Of a stretch of 64,000 bases of DNA, positions 18,975-28,903 are shown one piece after another (position 1 is the first letter of the stretch; every line of letters starts with the position of its first letter). Source of the DNA: Paenibacillus sp. 598K (GTDB lineage: Bacteria > Bacillota > Bacilli > Paenibacillales > Paenibacillaceae); contig NZ_BFBX01000065.1 in NCBI RefSeq assembly GCF_003851045.1, positions 47,719 through 111,718 of the forward strand, written 5' to 3'. The notes beneath the pieces were generated by a model, which did no database searches, was not told the DNA's origin, and saw only the letters and a program-made list of their open reading frames with translations. The position numbers and the translations under genes were made by a program.

Positions 18975-20402
18975 ATGAACCATCCGTCGGCTTACGTGGG
19001 GCGTCCGGTCGTCGTGCTGGGCTTGGCCCGCAGCGGCGTCAGCGTCGCCAGAATCTTCCACGACCTGGGGGCATTGGTCACGGTCAACGACCGTAAGTCC
19101 CGCGAGGAGTCGCCGGAGGCGGCAGAGCTCGAAGCGCTGGGGATCCCGGTAATCTGCGGCCATCACCCCGAGGATCTGATCGAGCCGTCGACTGCGCTGG
19201 TCGTCAAGAACCCGGGCATCCCTTATCATATCCAGCCGCTGCAGCGGGCGGCGGAGCTCGGCGTCGAGGTCGTCACCGAGGTCGAGGTCGCCTGGCATCT
19301 GTCGGCGGCGCCGATGATCGGCATCACCGGGTCGAACGGCAAGACCACGACGACGACCTGGATCGGCGAGCTGTTGTCCGCTGCCGGACTACATCCGATC
19401 GTCGCGGGCAACATCGGGCGGCCGCTGTGCGAGGCGGCCGTCGAAGCGGCCCCGGACGACTGGATCGTCGCCGAGCTGAGCAGCTTTCAGTTGAAGGGGA
19501 CGAGCGGCTACCGGCCGCGCATCGGCATGCTGCTCAACCTGGTCGAGACGCATCTGGACTATCACGGTACGATGGAGGACTATATCGACGCCAAGCGCAA
19601 GCTGTTCGCTAACCAGACGACGGAGGACACGGCGGTGCTGAACTGGGACGACCCGGTGTGCCGCGACGTCGCTGCCGCGACAGCTGCACAGGTGCTGCCT
19701 TTCTCGCTGACGCAGGAGCTGGAGCAGGGCGTCTATGTGCGGCCGCCCTTCCCTGCAGTCGGCGATGAGCAGGAGCCGCCTGAGCGCGAGATCGTCTACC
19801 GTCAGCGGGATGGGCGGGAGCATCGGCTCGTCCGTGTCGACGAGCTGGGCATCCCGGGACGTCATAATGCGGGCAATGCGATGGCCGCAGCGGCCGCTGC
19901 GCTCGCAGCCGGGGCTGCGCCGGAGCGCCTCGCGGCGCCGCTGCGCGAATTCCGCGGGGTCGAGCATCGTCTCGAATACGTACTCGAGCATGGCGGCGTC
20001 AAGTACTACAACGATTCCAAGGCGACCAACCCGACAGCGACGACGATGTCGGTGCGTTCGCTGCAGGGCGGCATCGTCCTGATCGCTGGCGGATTGGATC
20101 GGGGCTCGGACTATATGGAGCTGCTGCCGCTGTTCCGCGAGCGGGTCAAGGCGCTCGTCGCGCTCGGAGAGACACGCGACAAGCTGGCAGGCGTGGCGGC
20201 GCTGGCAGGTTTAGCTAACGTGCAAACGGTCGAACCTGAGGAGGACGCCGAAGCTACGCTCCGCGAAGCGGTCAGACTTGCATCCTCAGCCGCTGTGGCA
20301 GGCGATATCGTCCTGCTGTCGCCCGCCTGCGCAAGCTGGGATATGTTCCCGTCCTACGAGCATCGGGGGCGCATGTTTAAAGATTCGGCGCATACCTTGT
20401 AA
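18975..20402 (+). CDS. murD: UDP-MurNAc-L-alanine:D-glutamate ligase
   Basis: The 475-residue MurD adds D-glutamate to UDP-MurNAc-L-Ala. It has an N-terminal UDP-binding Rossmann domain (VLGLARSGVSVAR), an ATP-binding GSNGKTTTTTW near residue 118, AELSSFQL, and the C-terminal YYNDSKATNPTAT motif. Length is slightly above the usual 450, through extra sequence around residues 250-275. It lies between mraY and spoVE as in B. subtilis. Confidence 0.96.
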   Translation: MNHPSAYVGRPVVVLGLARSGVSVARIFHDLGALVTVNDRKSREESPEAAELEALGIPVICGHHPEDLIEPSTALVVKNPGIPYHIQPLQRAAELGVEVVTEVEVAWHLSAAPMIGITGSNGKTTTTTWIGELLSAAGLHPIVAGNIGRPLCEAAVEAAPDDWIVAELSSFQLKGTSGYRPRIGMLLNLVETHLDYHGTMEDYIDAKRKLFANQTTEDTAVLNWDDPVCRDVAAATAAQVLPFSLTQELEQGVYVRPPFPAVGDEQEPPEREIVYRQRDGREHRLVRVDELGIPGRHNAGNAMAAAAAALAAGAAPERLAAPLREFRGVEHRLEYVLEHGGVKYYNDSKATNPTATTMSVRSLQGGIVLIAGGLDRGSDYMELLPLFRERVKALVALGETRDKLAGVAALAGLANVQTVEPEEDAEATLREAVRLASSAAVAGDIVLLSPACASWDMFPSYEHRGRMFKDSAHTL

Positions 20403-20448
20403 GAAGAGGGCTTGTCCCTACTTCTACTAGCAAAGGGTGTTGTGCGTG

Positions 20449-21546
20449 ATGTCAAAAGCCCGTTCCGCTCCCGACTTGTGGATGATGGCGGCGATTATCC
20501 TGATCCTTGCGATCGGTCTGGTCATGGTCTACAGCGCCAGCGCCGTGCTCAGCTTCAACGAGTTCGGCGATGCCTTCTATTATGTTAAGCGGCAGCTGCT
20601 GTTTGCCATACTCGGTCTGGCTGCCATGGCGCTGACGATGAATACGGACTATAACGTGTGGAGGAAGTTCTCCAAGCCGGGCTTGATCCTCTGCTTTGCT
20701 CTGCTAGCGCTCGTGCTCATCCCGGGCATCGGCGTCGTACGGGGCGGCGCCCGCAGCTGGCTGGGCATCGGCTCCTTCGGCATCCAGCCGTCGGAGTTCA
20801 TGAAGCTGGCGATGGTCATCTTCCTCGCCAAGCTGCTCTCGGACAGACAGCACAAGATCGCCTCGTTCACCAAGGGCCTACTGCCGCCGCTCGCCATCCT
20901 GGGGGCGGCCTTCGGCTTAATCATGCTGCAGCCGGATCTGGGGACGGGCACGGTGATGGTCGGCGCTTCGATGCTGATGATTTTCGCCGCGGGCGCTCGT
21001 CTGTCTCATCTCGGCTCGCTGGCGCTGGCCGGATTGCTCGGACTCGTCGGACTAATCCTGGCGGCGCCGTACCGGCTGGAGCGGATTACTTCCTTCCTCG
21101 ATCCGTGGCAGGACCCGCTCGGCTCCGGCTATCAGATCATTCAATCGCTGTATGCGATCGGCCCTGGCGGCCTAGTCGGACTGGGGCTGGGGATGAGCCG
21201 GCAAAAGTACAGCTACCTGCCAGAGCCGCAGACCGACTTTATTTTCTCCATCATTGCCGAGGAGCTGGGCTTTATCGGCGGCACAGCGATTATCCTGCTG
21301 TTTCTGATCGTCGTCTGGCGAGGCATCCGCACGGCGATGATGGCCCAGGATGCCTTTGGCAGCCTGCTTGCGACGGGCATCACCGGCATCATCGGCGTCC
21401 AGGTGCTGATCAACGTCGGCGTCGTCATCGGCCTGATGCCGGTGACAGGCATTACGCTGCCTCTGGTCAGCTACGGCGGCTCCTCGCTGACGCTGCTGCT
21501 GACGTCGCTCGGCATATTGCTTAATCTATCCCGATATTCGAGGTGA
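20449..21546 (+). CDS. spoVE: Stage V sporulation protein E (SEDS glycosyltransferase)
   Basis: This 366-residue FtsW/RodA/SpoVE polymerase has about ten membrane helices. It shows MVYSASAV, RGGARSWLGIG, QPSEFMKLA, the large outside loop with YQIIQSLYAIGPGGL, and GMTGITLPLVSYGGSS-like sequence near the end (VTGITLPLVSYGGSS). It polymerises lipid II with SpoVD during cortex synthesis. Position after murD favours SpoVE over FtsW, though either role is possible. Alternative GTG starts lie at 20437 and 20446; AAAGGG at 20432-20437 fits 20446 or 20449. Confidence 0.92.
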   Translation: MSKARSAPDLWMMAAIILILAIGLVMVYSASAVLSFNEFGDAFYYVKRQLLFAILGLAAMALTMNTDYNVWRKFSKPGLILCFALLALVLIPGIGVVRGGARSWLGIGSFGIQPSEFMKLAMVIFLAKLLSDRQHKIASFTKGLLPPLAILGAAFGLIMLQPDLGTGTVMVGASMLMIFAAGARLSHLGSLALAGLLGLVGLILAAPYRLERITSFLDPWQDPLGSGYQIIQSLYAIGPGGLVGLGLGMSRQKYSYLPEPQTDFIFSIIAEELGFIGGTAIILLFLIVVWRGIRTAMMAQDAFGSLLATGITGIIGVQVLINVGVVIGLMPVTGITLPLVSYGGSSLTLLLTSLGILLNLSRYSR

Positions 21547-21553
21547 TCCACTG

Positions 21554-22666
21554 ATGCGTATAGTATTGACGGGCGGAGGCACCGGCGGTCACATCTACCC
21601 GGCGCTGGCAATCGGCCGTCAGATGCGGCAGTCCGACCCGGAGAGCGAGCTGCTCTACATTGGCACGGAGCGCGGCCTGGAGAGCCGGATCGTGCCGGAG
21701 GCCGGCGTGCCGTTCGAAGCAATCGATATTACCGGCTTCAAGCGCAAGCTGTCGCTGGACAATGTCCGGACGATCATCCGTTTCTTCCGCGGCGTGAGCC
21801 GCTCCAAGCAGCTGCTCCGCAGCTTCAAGCCCGATGTGGTCGTCGGCACCGGCGGCTACGTCTGCGGGCCGGTCGTCTACGCTGCCGCTGCGCTCGGCAT
21901 TCCGACATTGATCCACGAGCAAAATGTCGACCCGGGCCTGACCAACAAGTTTTTGAGCCGCTATGCCTCCGTCGTCGCAGTCAGCTTCGAAGCGTCGCTG
22001 TCCCGCTTCGGCAAGGAGGGGCAGAAGGCGGTGTATACCGGCAACCCTTGCGCCACTGCGGTGCTGCAGGCGGAGCGCGGGCGAGGGCTCGCCTCGCTCG
22101 GCTTGCGCGGCGGACGCAAGCTGGTGCTCTGTGTCGGCGGCAGCCGCGGGGCCAAGGCGTTTAATGAAGCGATCCTGGATATGGCGGGCGAACTGGAGAC
22201 GCTTCGGGATATCCAGCTCGTCTTCGTCACCGGCGAGATCTATTATGAACAGACGTTGCGCCGGCTCGAGGCAAGAGAAGGCGGGCGGCCTGACAACCTT
22301 CATATTCGCCCTTATATTCATAATATGGCGGAGGTGCTGGCCGACGCTGCGCTCGTCATCAGTCGCTCGGGCGCTTCATCCCTGGCAGAGATTACGGCGC
22401 TCGGCCTGCCGTCGATCCTTGTCCCTTCGCCCAACGTGACGGCCAACCATCAGGAGGCCAATGCCCGCAGTCTTGTCGATGCCGGGGCGGCCGAGATGAT
22501 CCTCGAGCGCGAGCTGAGCGGCGAGCGGCTGCTTGAGACGATCCGCCTTGTCACTTCGGACAAAGCACGGCTGGCGGCGATGAGCGAGGCCTCGCTTGGT
22601 CTGGGCATGCCGGAAGCGGCTGTGCGGATTGCTGCGGAGCTGCAGCGCATCGTCGGCCGGGCATGA
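21554..22666 (+). CDS. murG: Lipid I N-acetylglucosaminyltransferase
   Basis: This 370-residue GT-B glycosyltransferase converts lipid I to lipid II at the inner face of the membrane. The first glycine loop GGGTGGHIYPALA is at the N-terminus; GGYVCGPVVYAA, IHEQNVDPGL, GGSRGAKAFNE and SRSGASSLAEITALGLPSIL follow in the expected order. The ATG sits 7 nt after the spoVE stop. Only one copy is visible here. Confidence 0.97.
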   Translation: MRIVLTGGGTGGHIYPALAIGRQMRQSDPESELLYIGTERGLESRIVPEAGVPFEAIDITGFKRKLSLDNVRTIIRFFRGVSRSKQLLRSFKPDVVVGTGGYVCGPVVYAAAALGIPTLIHEQNVDPGLTNKFLSRYASVVAVSFEASLSRFGKEGQKAVYTGNPCATAVLQAERGRGLASLGLRGGRKLVLCVGGSRGAKAFNEAILDMAGELETLRDIQLVFVTGEIYYEQTLRRLEAREGGRPDNLHIRPYIHNMAEVLADAALVISRSGASSLAEITALGLPSILVPSPNVTANHQEANARSLVDAGAAEMILERELSGERLLETIRLVTSDKARLAAMSEASLGLGMPEAAVRIAAELQRIVGRA

Positions 22667-22869
22667 CGATATAGGCGTTTGTCACACTGCTATGGCCTCA
22701 GGCATAGGATAGGGTATAATCGCGATCGCTTCTGAAGGTTGCGCAGGCTCTCATAGCGTGCGCGGCCGGGAGCGCACCGGTTGTTGCATGCCCAAGAGGC
22801 GTGGGATCCCAAGCCCGGGAGGAGACCCTGATGGCGCAGTAGCAGAGCAGCATGAAGGAGGCACAGCTT
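22667..22869 (+). other. murG-murB intergenic region with possible minicistron
   Basis: This 200-nt gap holds TATAAT at 22715-22720 without a well-spaced -35. It also holds GGGAGGAG (22817-22824) before a four-codon frame ATG GCG CAG TAG at 22831-22842. AAGGAGG at 22855-22861 is the murB ribosome-binding site. Nothing else is supportable. Confidence 0.4.
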
Positions 22870-23775
22870 ATGCAGCAGATCATCCAACTTATCCATGACA
22901 ACGACTGGGGGGAAATCAGAATCAACGAACCGCTGGCCGCGCATACCACGTGGAAAATCGGCGGCCCGGCAGATCTCCTCATCCTGCCCTCCGGCGAAGA
23001 AGCAATGATCGGCATCGTCGCTCTGCTCCATAAGCACGGCGTGAGCTGGACAGCGCTCGGACGCGGCTCCAACATGCTCGTCAGCGACCACGGCATCCGC
23101 GGTGTCGTCCTGAAGCCCGGGACCGGTCTCGATTATGCACGCTTTGAAGACCATCTCGTTCATGCGGGCGCTGCGCATTCGTTCATCAAGCTGTCGGTGC
23201 TGGCAGGCAAAGCGGGGCTGACCGGCCTGGAGTTCGCAGGCGGCATCCCTGGCACGGTAGGCGGCGCCGTCTACATGAACGCAGGCGCGCATGGCTCGGA
23301 TGTATCCCGTATCCTGCATTACGCGGATATCGTCCTGGGTACCGGCGAGTTGGTCCGTTACGACAAGGAGCAGATGAAGTTCGCTTATCGGCACTCCATC
23401 CTGCAGGAGCAGGGCGGTGTAGTGGTGCGAGCTGGCTTCGCGCTCGAAGCGGGGGATCGCAAGGAGATCGCTGCGGCGATGGCGTCCTACAAGGATCGGC
23501 GGATGCGTACGCAGCCGCTCAAGATGGCCTCGGCCGGCAGCGTCTTCCGCAACCCTCCCGGCGACCATGCCGCGCGCATCATCGAGGAAGCGGGTCTGAA
23601 GGGGATGACCTGCGGCGGCGCCCAAATCTCCGAGCAGCATGCCAACTTCATCGTCAACATCGGGCAAGCGACCGCAGAGGATGTCCTCACCCTCATAGGG
23701 CAAACGCAGCGCATCATCAAGGAACGTTACGGAATTGAGTTGGTGCCGGAAGTACTGGTGGTGGGCGAGCGGTAA
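22870..23775 (+). CDS. murB: UDP-N-acetylenolpyruvoylglucosamine reductase
   Basis: This 301-residue FAD enzyme reduces UDP-GlcNAc-enolpyruvate to UDP-MurNAc. It has TTWKIGGPADL near the N-terminus, the FAD-binding ALGRGSNMLVSD, EFAGGIPGTVGGAVYMNAGAHG, and GSVFRNP near residue 223 with the proton-donating serine. ATG 22870 is chosen over ATG 22852 because AAGGAGG lies between them, 8 nt ahead of 22870, and the length then equals the B. subtilis protein. Confidence 0.96.
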   Translation: MQQIIQLIHDNDWGEIRINEPLAAHTTWKIGGPADLLILPSGEEAMIGIVALLHKHGVSWTALGRGSNMLVSDHGIRGVVLKPGTGLDYARFEDHLVHAGAAHSFIKLSVLAGKAGLTGLEFAGGIPGTVGGAVYMNAGAHGSDVSRILHYADIVLGTGELVRYDKEQMKFAYRHSILQEQGGVVVRAGFALEAGDRKEIAAAMASYKDRRMRTQPLKMASAGSVFRNPPGDHAARIIEEAGLKGMTCGGAQISEQHANFIVNIGQATAEDVLTLIGQTQRIIKERYGIELVPEVLVVGER

Positions 23776-23790
23776 ATCGGAGGTGATAGA

Positions 23791-25074
23791 TTGGACAAAT
23801 TGGTGATTGAAGGCGGGAAACCACTCTCAGGATCCATTGTTATCCAAGGCGCAAAAAACGCCGCATTGCCGATCCTGGCAGCCAGTATGCTGGTCAAGGG
23901 TACTGTCACGCTTGACCATGTGCCTCGGCTGCTCGACATTGAAGTGATGCTGGAGATTTTGCGCGAGCTGGGCTGCCGCGCCGATCATAACGGTCATACA
24001 GTGTCGCTGGATACGACCGCGGCTCATTCCGCACACGTGCCGGAGGCGTTGATGCGGCAAATGCGATCCTCGATCTTTTTGATGGGGCCTTTATTGTCCA
24101 GATTCGGCAAGGTAGAGATCTACCAGCCGGGAGGCTGTGCGATCGGTGAACGCAAGATTGACCTCCATCTACGCGGACTGCAAATGCTGGGCGCTGAGAT
24201 TGAGGAGCAGGGCAGTCGGATTATCTGTCGGACGCAAGGCTTGATCGGAGCGGAGATTCATCTGGACTTTCCAAGCGTAGGCGCGACAGAAAATCTGATG
24301 ATGGCTGCTGTACTGGCGAGCGGCGTGACGACGATTAACAATGCGGCAAGGGAGCCGGAAATCCAGGATCTTCAAAACTTCTTGAACCATATGGGGGCTA
24401 AGGTGTCCGGTGCAGGCAGCGATACGATAACGGTCGAAGGGGTACAGTCGCTCGTTCCTGGTCGTTATAAGGTCATACCTGATCGTATCGTCAGCGGCAC
24501 GGTGATGGTGGCGGCTGCGGTTACAGGAGGCGAAGTCGTGCTCCATAACACCAACCCCGCCCATCTGACTTCGCTGATCCATGTGCTGCGCAGGGCTGGA
24601 GTTGAAGTGACGGCGGACGGTGATATAATTAAGGTCAGCAGCCGAGGCAGGCTTCGGTCGATCGATCGGATCGTCACCTCGCCATATCCGGCCTTCCCGA
24701 CGGATCTGCAGTCGCAGGTGATGGTGCTGTTGGCGCTGGCCGACGGCGTGAGCGTGATAAAGGAGACGATCTTCGAGGGTCGGTTCCGTCATGTCGATGA
24801 GCTGGCGCGCATGGGAGCGGACATCCGGGTCGATATGAACAGCGCCTTTATCCGCGGCGTGTCGCGATTGTACGGGGCTGCGGTGGCGGCGACCGATCTG
24901 CGCGCAGGCGCAGCGCTGGTGATCGCTGGTCTGGCGGCGCAGGGCAAGACGATTGTTGAACAGGTCCATCATATCGACCGGGGATATGATCGGATCGAGA
25001 CGATGTTCTCCCGGCTGGGAGCGCGGATTACACGTTTCTCCTCGGTCAGCGGCACCCAGTCGGTGTCTGGCTGA
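23791..25074 (+). CDS. murA: UDP-N-acetylglucosamine 1-carboxyvinyltransferase
   Basis: The 427-residue MurA transfers enolpyruvate to UDP-GlcNAc, the first committed wall step. The catalytic Cys116 lies in [13 protein letters not shown], so a fosfomycin-sensitive form is predicted. [13 protein letters not shown] at the N-terminus and the two inverse alpha/beta domains are intact. The start is TTG with GGAGGTGATAGA upstream. It follows murB by 15 nt, so the two cytoplasmic steps that make UDP-MurNAc are encoded together. Confidence 0.95.
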   Translation: MDKLVIEGGKPLSGSIVIQGAKNAALPILAASMLVKGTVTLDHVPRLLDIEVMLEILRELGCRADHNGHTVSLDTTAAHSAHVPEALMRQMRSSIFLMGPLLSRFGKVEIYQPGGCAIGERKIDLHLRGLQMLGAEIEEQGSRIICRTQGLIGAEIHLDFPSVGATENLMMAAVLASGVTTINNAAREPEIQDLQNFLNHMGAKVSGAGSDTITVEGVQSLVPGRYKVIPDRIVSGTVMVAAAVTGGEVVLHNTNPAHLTSLIHVLRRAGVEVTADGDIIKVSSRGRLRSIDRIVTSPYPAFPTDLQSQVMVLLALADGVSVIKETIFEGRFRHVDELARMGADIRVDMNSAFIRGVSRLYGAAVAATDLRAGAALVIAGLAAQGKTIVEQVHHIDRGYDRIETMFSRLGARITRFSSVSGTQSVSG

Positions 25075-25269
25075 GAGCCAGGCGCAGCAAGATGCAAGGA
25101 CAATGTACGTTTGCCGGTTTCCTCTTACCTGCCTGGAGGAGGAACCGGATGTTTTTTGGCGGCGCAGCGGCCAAGCCCTGACGTGCCGCAAGCCTGCGAC
25201 AGTCCGGCAGTTGCAGCCGGCATGCTGCCGCAGGTATACATTCCACACTGCCAAAGGAGGAGGAGCGAG

Positions 25270-26028
25270 GTGTCCGAGCAGATCCCGATATTGCGAGAGC
25301 CGAAGGCGAGACGCCGCGGCAACCGCAGGTTGATTGCCGTTCTCTTCCTGTTATTTCTTATTTTATTAGCCGTTCTTTTTTTTAATTCTTCCATGAGCAA
25401 AATTTCATCGATTACGATTTCGGGCAATGCCTTTGTCTCCAATGAAGAAATCATGGCGGCTGCTGGATTGCACGCCGGGGATGCTTATTTCGGCTTCAGC
25501 ACCGAGGAAGTGAGCCGTCGCATCTCCGAACGGCTGCCCCCTGTGCAGGAAGCGATCATGGCCAAGGCGTTCCCCGGCAAGGTCAGCATCCATGTCCAGG
25601 AATATCCGGCCGTCGCCTTTGAGATCTCGCCGCGCGGCGAGATGACGGCGATCCTAGCGGGCGGAGCGCATGTGGATCTGCAGGGCAAGGAGTATGTGGT
25701 GGACAAGCCGGTGCTCTCGATGTGGGAGGCGGATGATCCTAACAAGGCGGAGCTCAGCCAGCTGCTGGGGGAGATTCCACCGGAGCAACTGGCCGACTTG
25801 TCGGAGATTATCCCGGCGCCGTCCAAGTCATATCCCGACCGGATCAAGATTTATACGCGGACGCAGTTTGAAGTGATTACGGCCATATCGCTGCTCCGGG
25901 AGAAGCTGCCTACGCTCCACGCGATCGTCGAGACACAGGAGCCGGGCAAGCTGACATTGCTGCTAGCGGACACCTATACGCCATACGTCCCAGATGCTTC
26001 AGAAAGTGAAGATTCTAATGAAAATTAG
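25270..26028 (+). CDS. divIB: Cell division protein DivIB/FtsQ
   Basis: This 252-residue bitopic protein has a basic N-terminus (EPKARRRGNRR), a membrane helix at about residues 20-40, and a POTRA domain starting ISSITISGNAFVSNEEIMAAAG. A beta domain follows with VQEYPAVAF and a typical WEADDPNKAEL region. It stabilises FtsL and DivIC. The GTG start has AAAGGAGGAGGAGCGAG upstream. Between murA and this gene a ten-codon frame with its own GGAGGAGG begins at ATG 25149. The B. subtilis genes ylxW, ylxX and sbp, which follow divIB there, are absent. Confidence 0.9.
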   Translation: MSEQIPILREPKARRRGNRRLIAVLFLLFLILLAVLFFNSSMSKISSITISGNAFVSNEEIMAAAGLHAGDAYFGFSTEEVSRRISERLPPVQEAIMAKAFPGKVSIHVQEYPAVAFEISPRGEMTAILAGGAHVDLQGKEYVVDKPVLSMWEADDPNKAELSQLLGEIPPEQLADLSEIIPAPSKSYPDRIKIYTRTQFEVITAISLLREKLPTLHAIVETQEPGKLTLLLADTYTPYVPDASESEDSNEN

Positions 26029-26262
26029 ACTACTCAATACCTTTAAACAATGGTAGAATTTTATTTATGGAGTTTGCGAGCTCTCAGGCAAGGCAGGGAG
26101 AGCAGAAGCCTTATCTGTCGCGGGTTTTGCCCATTCAGATGGCATAATGTTCCTGGGCAAAAATATTGTTGAAAAAAGAGGGATAATATAAAGCGCGTTG
26201 AATAAGTAGATTCAGTGTGTTGAAAACCGTAAATTATTCTCTAGCGAAACGGAGGTGCCGCA
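26029..26262 (+). promoter_or_regulatory. ftsA leader with inverted repeat
   Basis: TTTTGCCCA (26125-26133) and TGGGCAAAA (26154-26162) form a perfect 9-bp inverted repeat with a 20-nt spacer. The region after it is AT-rich and contains TTGAAA (26169) and GGATAATATAAA (26181-26192), which look promoter-like but are not correctly spaced. CGGAGGTG at about 26250 is the ftsA ribosome-binding site. The gap is where B. subtilis has its ftsAZ promoters. Confidence 0.5.
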
Positions 26263-27504
26263 GTGAGCAGCAGCGACATCATTGTTAGTTTGGACATCGG
26301 TACATCCAAGGTACGTGCTATTATTGGCGAGATTACGAATGGAGCCATTAATATTATTGGTGTTGGATCTGCCGACTCGGAAGGGATTCGGAAAGGGGCA
26401 ATTGTTGATATTGATCAGACGGTCCAGTCGATCCGCAATGCGGTGGATCACGCGGAACGTATGGTAGGGATTCAGATTACCGACGTTTATGTCGGCATTC
26501 AAGGCAATCATATCGGTCTGGCGACCAATCATGGCGTCGTCGCGGTCTCCAATGAAGATCGCGAAATCGGCGAGGACGATATCGAACGCGTATTGCAGGC
26601 TGCCAAGGTTGTGGCCTTGCCGCCAGAGCGGGAGATTATCGGGTTGGTGCCGAAGCAGTTTTTGGTCGACGGGCTCGACGGCATCTCAGACCCGCGCGGC
26701 ATGATCGGTGTCCGTCTCGAGGTGGAGGCGACCGTCATCACCGGCGCCAAGACGGCGATACATAACCTGATGCGCTGTGTGGAGAAGGCGGAGCTTCATA
26801 TCTCCGGCGTAATCCTGATGTCGCTGGCTTCCGGCCAGATGGCCTTGACCAAGGATGAGAAGATGATGGGAACGGTGCTCGTCGATGTCGGAGCGGGCTC
26901 GTGCACGTTGGCCATCTTTGAGCAAGGCAGTCTGGTCGCTACGTCGACGTTGCCGATTGGCGGCGAATACGTCACCAACGACATCTCCTACGGCTTGCGC
27001 ACGCAGACGGAGCAGGCCGAGAAGATCAAGCTCAAGTATGGCTGCGCCTTGATCGACAGCGCCGCCGACGATCAGCACTTCAAGGTGATGCGTATGGGCA
27101 GCAATGTCGAGAAGGAATTTACCCAGGTCGATCTGGCCAATATTATCGAACCCCGCATGCAGGAGATCTTCCACCTGGTCCGGCAGGAGGTTCGCCGGCT
27201 TGGTTTCGGCGACAAGGTCGGCGGGTACGTATTAACGGGAGGTACGGTCTCGATGGCCGGCGTCCTGCCGCTCGCACAGAGCGAGCTGGAGTCTTCGGTA
27301 CGTATCGCGGTGCCCGACTATATCGGCGTTCGCGACCCGGCCTTTACGAGCGGCGTCGGTATGATTCAGTACGTATCGAAATATATGCGCAACCGCCCGG
27401 CCAATGCTCCGAAAAAATCGGGCCATCGGAAGGCAGCTCCCGCAGAGCCATCCAAGCCCGGCCTGTTTGAGCGGATAAAAAATATGTTTAGTGAATTTAT
27501 TTGA
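26263..27504 (+). CDS. ftsA: Cell division protein FtsA
   Basis: This 413-residue actin-like protein anchors FtsZ to the membrane. It has the phosphate-1 motif [15 protein letters not shown], the 1C domain, phosphate-2 [14 protein letters not shown], and [15 protein letters not shown]. The C-terminal amphipathic helix [16 protein letters not shown] is the membrane-targeting segment. GTG start; ftsZ begins 14 nt after its stop. Expression is probably from the AT-rich leader just upstream. Confidence 0.97.
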   Translation: MSSSDIIVSLDIGTSKVRAIIGEITNGAINIIGVGSADSEGIRKGAIVDIDQTVQSIRNAVDHAERMVGIQITDVYVGIQGNHIGLATNHGVVAVSNEDREIGEDDIERVLQAAKVVALPPEREIIGLVPKQFLVDGLDGISDPRGMIGVRLEVEATVITGAKTAIHNLMRCVEKAELHISGVILMSLASGQMALTKDEKMMGTVLVDVGAGSCTLAIFEQGSLVATSTLPIGGEYVTNDISYGLRTQTEQAEKIKLKYGCALIDSAADDQHFKVMRMGSNVEKEFTQVDLANIIEPRMQEIFHLVRQEVRRLGFGDKVGGYVLTGGTVSMAGVLPLAQSELESSVRIAVPDYIGVRDPAFTSGVGMIQYVSKYMRNRPANAPKKSGHRKAAPAEPSKPGLFERIKNMFSEFI

Positions 27505-27518
27505 TCGGGGGAAACAGA

Positions 27519-28634
27519 ATGTTGGAGTTCGATTTTGATATGGAGCAGCTGGCGCAGATCAAAGTGATCGGCGTGGGCGGCGGGGGCAGCAATGCAGTTA
27601 ACCGCATGATCGACCACGGCGTCCAGGGCGTTGAATTTATAACCGTAAATACGGATGCACAGGCGTTGCATCTCGCCAAGTCGGAGCATAAGCTGCAGAT
27701 CGGGGACAAGCTGACAAGAGGTCTCGGAGCAGGCGCAAACCCCGAGGTCGGCAAAAAGGCGGCTGAGGAATCCCGCGATCTCGTCGCGAACACGCTGAAG
27801 GGTGCAGACATGGTGTTCGTCACGGCCGGCATGGGCGGCGGCACCGGTACGGGAGCGGCGCCTGTCATCGCCGAGATCGCCCGCGAATGCGGCGCGCTGA
27901 CCGTAGGCGTCGTGACGCGTCCGTTCACCTTCGAAGGCCGCAAACGCTCGGGACAAGCCGAGTTCGGCATCGAGGCGCTGAAGGATAAGGTCGACACGCT
28001 GATCGTCATCCCGAACGACCGTCTCCTCGAGATCGTGGACAAGAAGACGCCGATGCTCGAAGCGTTCCGCGAAGCGGATAATGTGCTCCGCCAAGCGGTC
28101 CAAGGCATCTCCGATCTGATCAAGGTACCGGGTCTGATCAACCTTGACTTCGCTGACGTCAAGACGATCATGACCGAGCGCGGCTCGGCGCTGATGGGGA
28201 TCGGCGTAGCGACCGGCGAGAACCGTGCGGCCGAGGCAGCGCGCAAGGCGATCATGAGCCCGCTGCTGGAGACGTCGATCGATGGCGCGCGCGGCGTCAT
28301 TATGAACATCACCGGCGGCTCGAATCTGTCGCTGTACGAGGTTAATGAAGCGGCAGAGATCGTCATTGCCGCATCGGACCCTGAGGTAAACATGATCTTC
28401 GGTGCGATTATCGACGAGGAGCTGAAGGATGAGATCAAGGTAACGGTGATCGCGACCGGCTTCGAGCATAAAGGTCCGGACCCTGCCCGTCGCGCGCCAG
28501 GCCAGCCTGCCGCAGATACATCCGGCGAGCAGCGTCAGCCGTCGTCCACGCCGAAGACATTTGGCGCCCCGACGAGCAGCGATCAGCTGGATATTCCTGC
28601 ATTCCTGCGCAATCGTCCGCGCAATGATCGTTAA
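27519..28634 (+). CDS. ftsZ: Cell division protein FtsZ
   Basis: This 371-residue tubulin homologue forms the Z ring. It has [17 protein letters not shown] near the start, the tubulin signature [10 protein letters not shown] near residue 107, the T7 loop [11 protein letters not shown], a linker of about 40 residues, and the conserved tail [11 protein letters not shown] that binds FtsA, SepF and ZapA-type partners. ATG 27519 has CGGGGG upstream. A terminator ends the long dcw unit. The bpr protease gene that follows in B. subtilis is absent. Confidence 0.98.
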   Translation: MLEFDFDMEQLAQIKVIGVGGGGSNAVNRMIDHGVQGVEFITVNTDAQALHLAKSEHKLQIGDKLTRGLGAGANPEVGKKAAEESRDLVANTLKGADMVFVTAGMGGGTGTGAAPVIAEIARECGALTVGVVTRPFTFEGRKRSGQAEFGIEALKDKVDTLIVIPNDRLLEIVDKKTPMLEAFREADNVLRQAVQGISDLIKVPGLINLDFADVKTIMTERGSALMGIGVATGENRAAEAARKAIMSPLLETSIDGARGVIMNITGGSNLSLYEVNEAAEIVIAASDPEVNMIFGAIIDEELKDEIKVTVIATGFEHKGPDPARRAPGQPAADTSGEQRQPSSTPKTFGAPTSSDQLDIPAFLRNRPRNDR

Positions 28635-28674
28635 TATCAACAGTCAACGTTAGAGCTGTGTTTTATTGGACCGT

Positions 28675-28703
28675 AGCCGGTTCGATAAGGCCCGGCTTTT
28701 TTG
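28675..28703 (+). terminator. Terminator after ftsZ
   Basis: AGCCGG (28675-28680) pairs with CCGGCT (28692-28697) and is followed by TTTTTTG. It separates the dcw unit from spoIIGA. Confidence 0.8.
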
Positions 28704-28756
28704 TTGCGCTTTTTTAGAGCGCTGGACGAGCTGCGCAGGAGAGGACAACGGCGTTC

Positions 28757-28823
28757 CTCGACAAAAAAAGATCGGTCATGACGGCATGATTAGACAGACA
28801 TTGAAATAGTATTTTACTATACT
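28757..28823 (+). promoter_or_regulatory. Candidate Spo0A-dependent spoIIG promoter
   Basis: TATACT at 28818-28823 is a good -10. A -35-like TAGACA lies at 28791-28796, giving a 21-nt spacer; the B. subtilis spoIIG promoter is known for an overlong 22-nt spacer. TTAGACA (28790-28796) and CTCGACA (28757-28763) each match 6 of 7 positions of the reversed 0A box TTCGACA. The first overlaps the -35 and the second is about 30 bp upstream, as expected for Spo0A activation. Confidence 0.5.
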
Positions 28824-28903
28824 AGTCTCAACCGTTTCCGCCGGAGGGTGCCGCCGGTGGTTCACTGTCCCAGGCGCGTCAAGTCAGGAGGTGAACCGAT
28901 CCG

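Noticed and set aside
26169-26192. A sigma-A promoter TTGAAA / TAATAT upstream of ftsA
   Set aside because: The spacing between the hexamers is only about 9-12 nt, so no valid promoter pair can be assigned.
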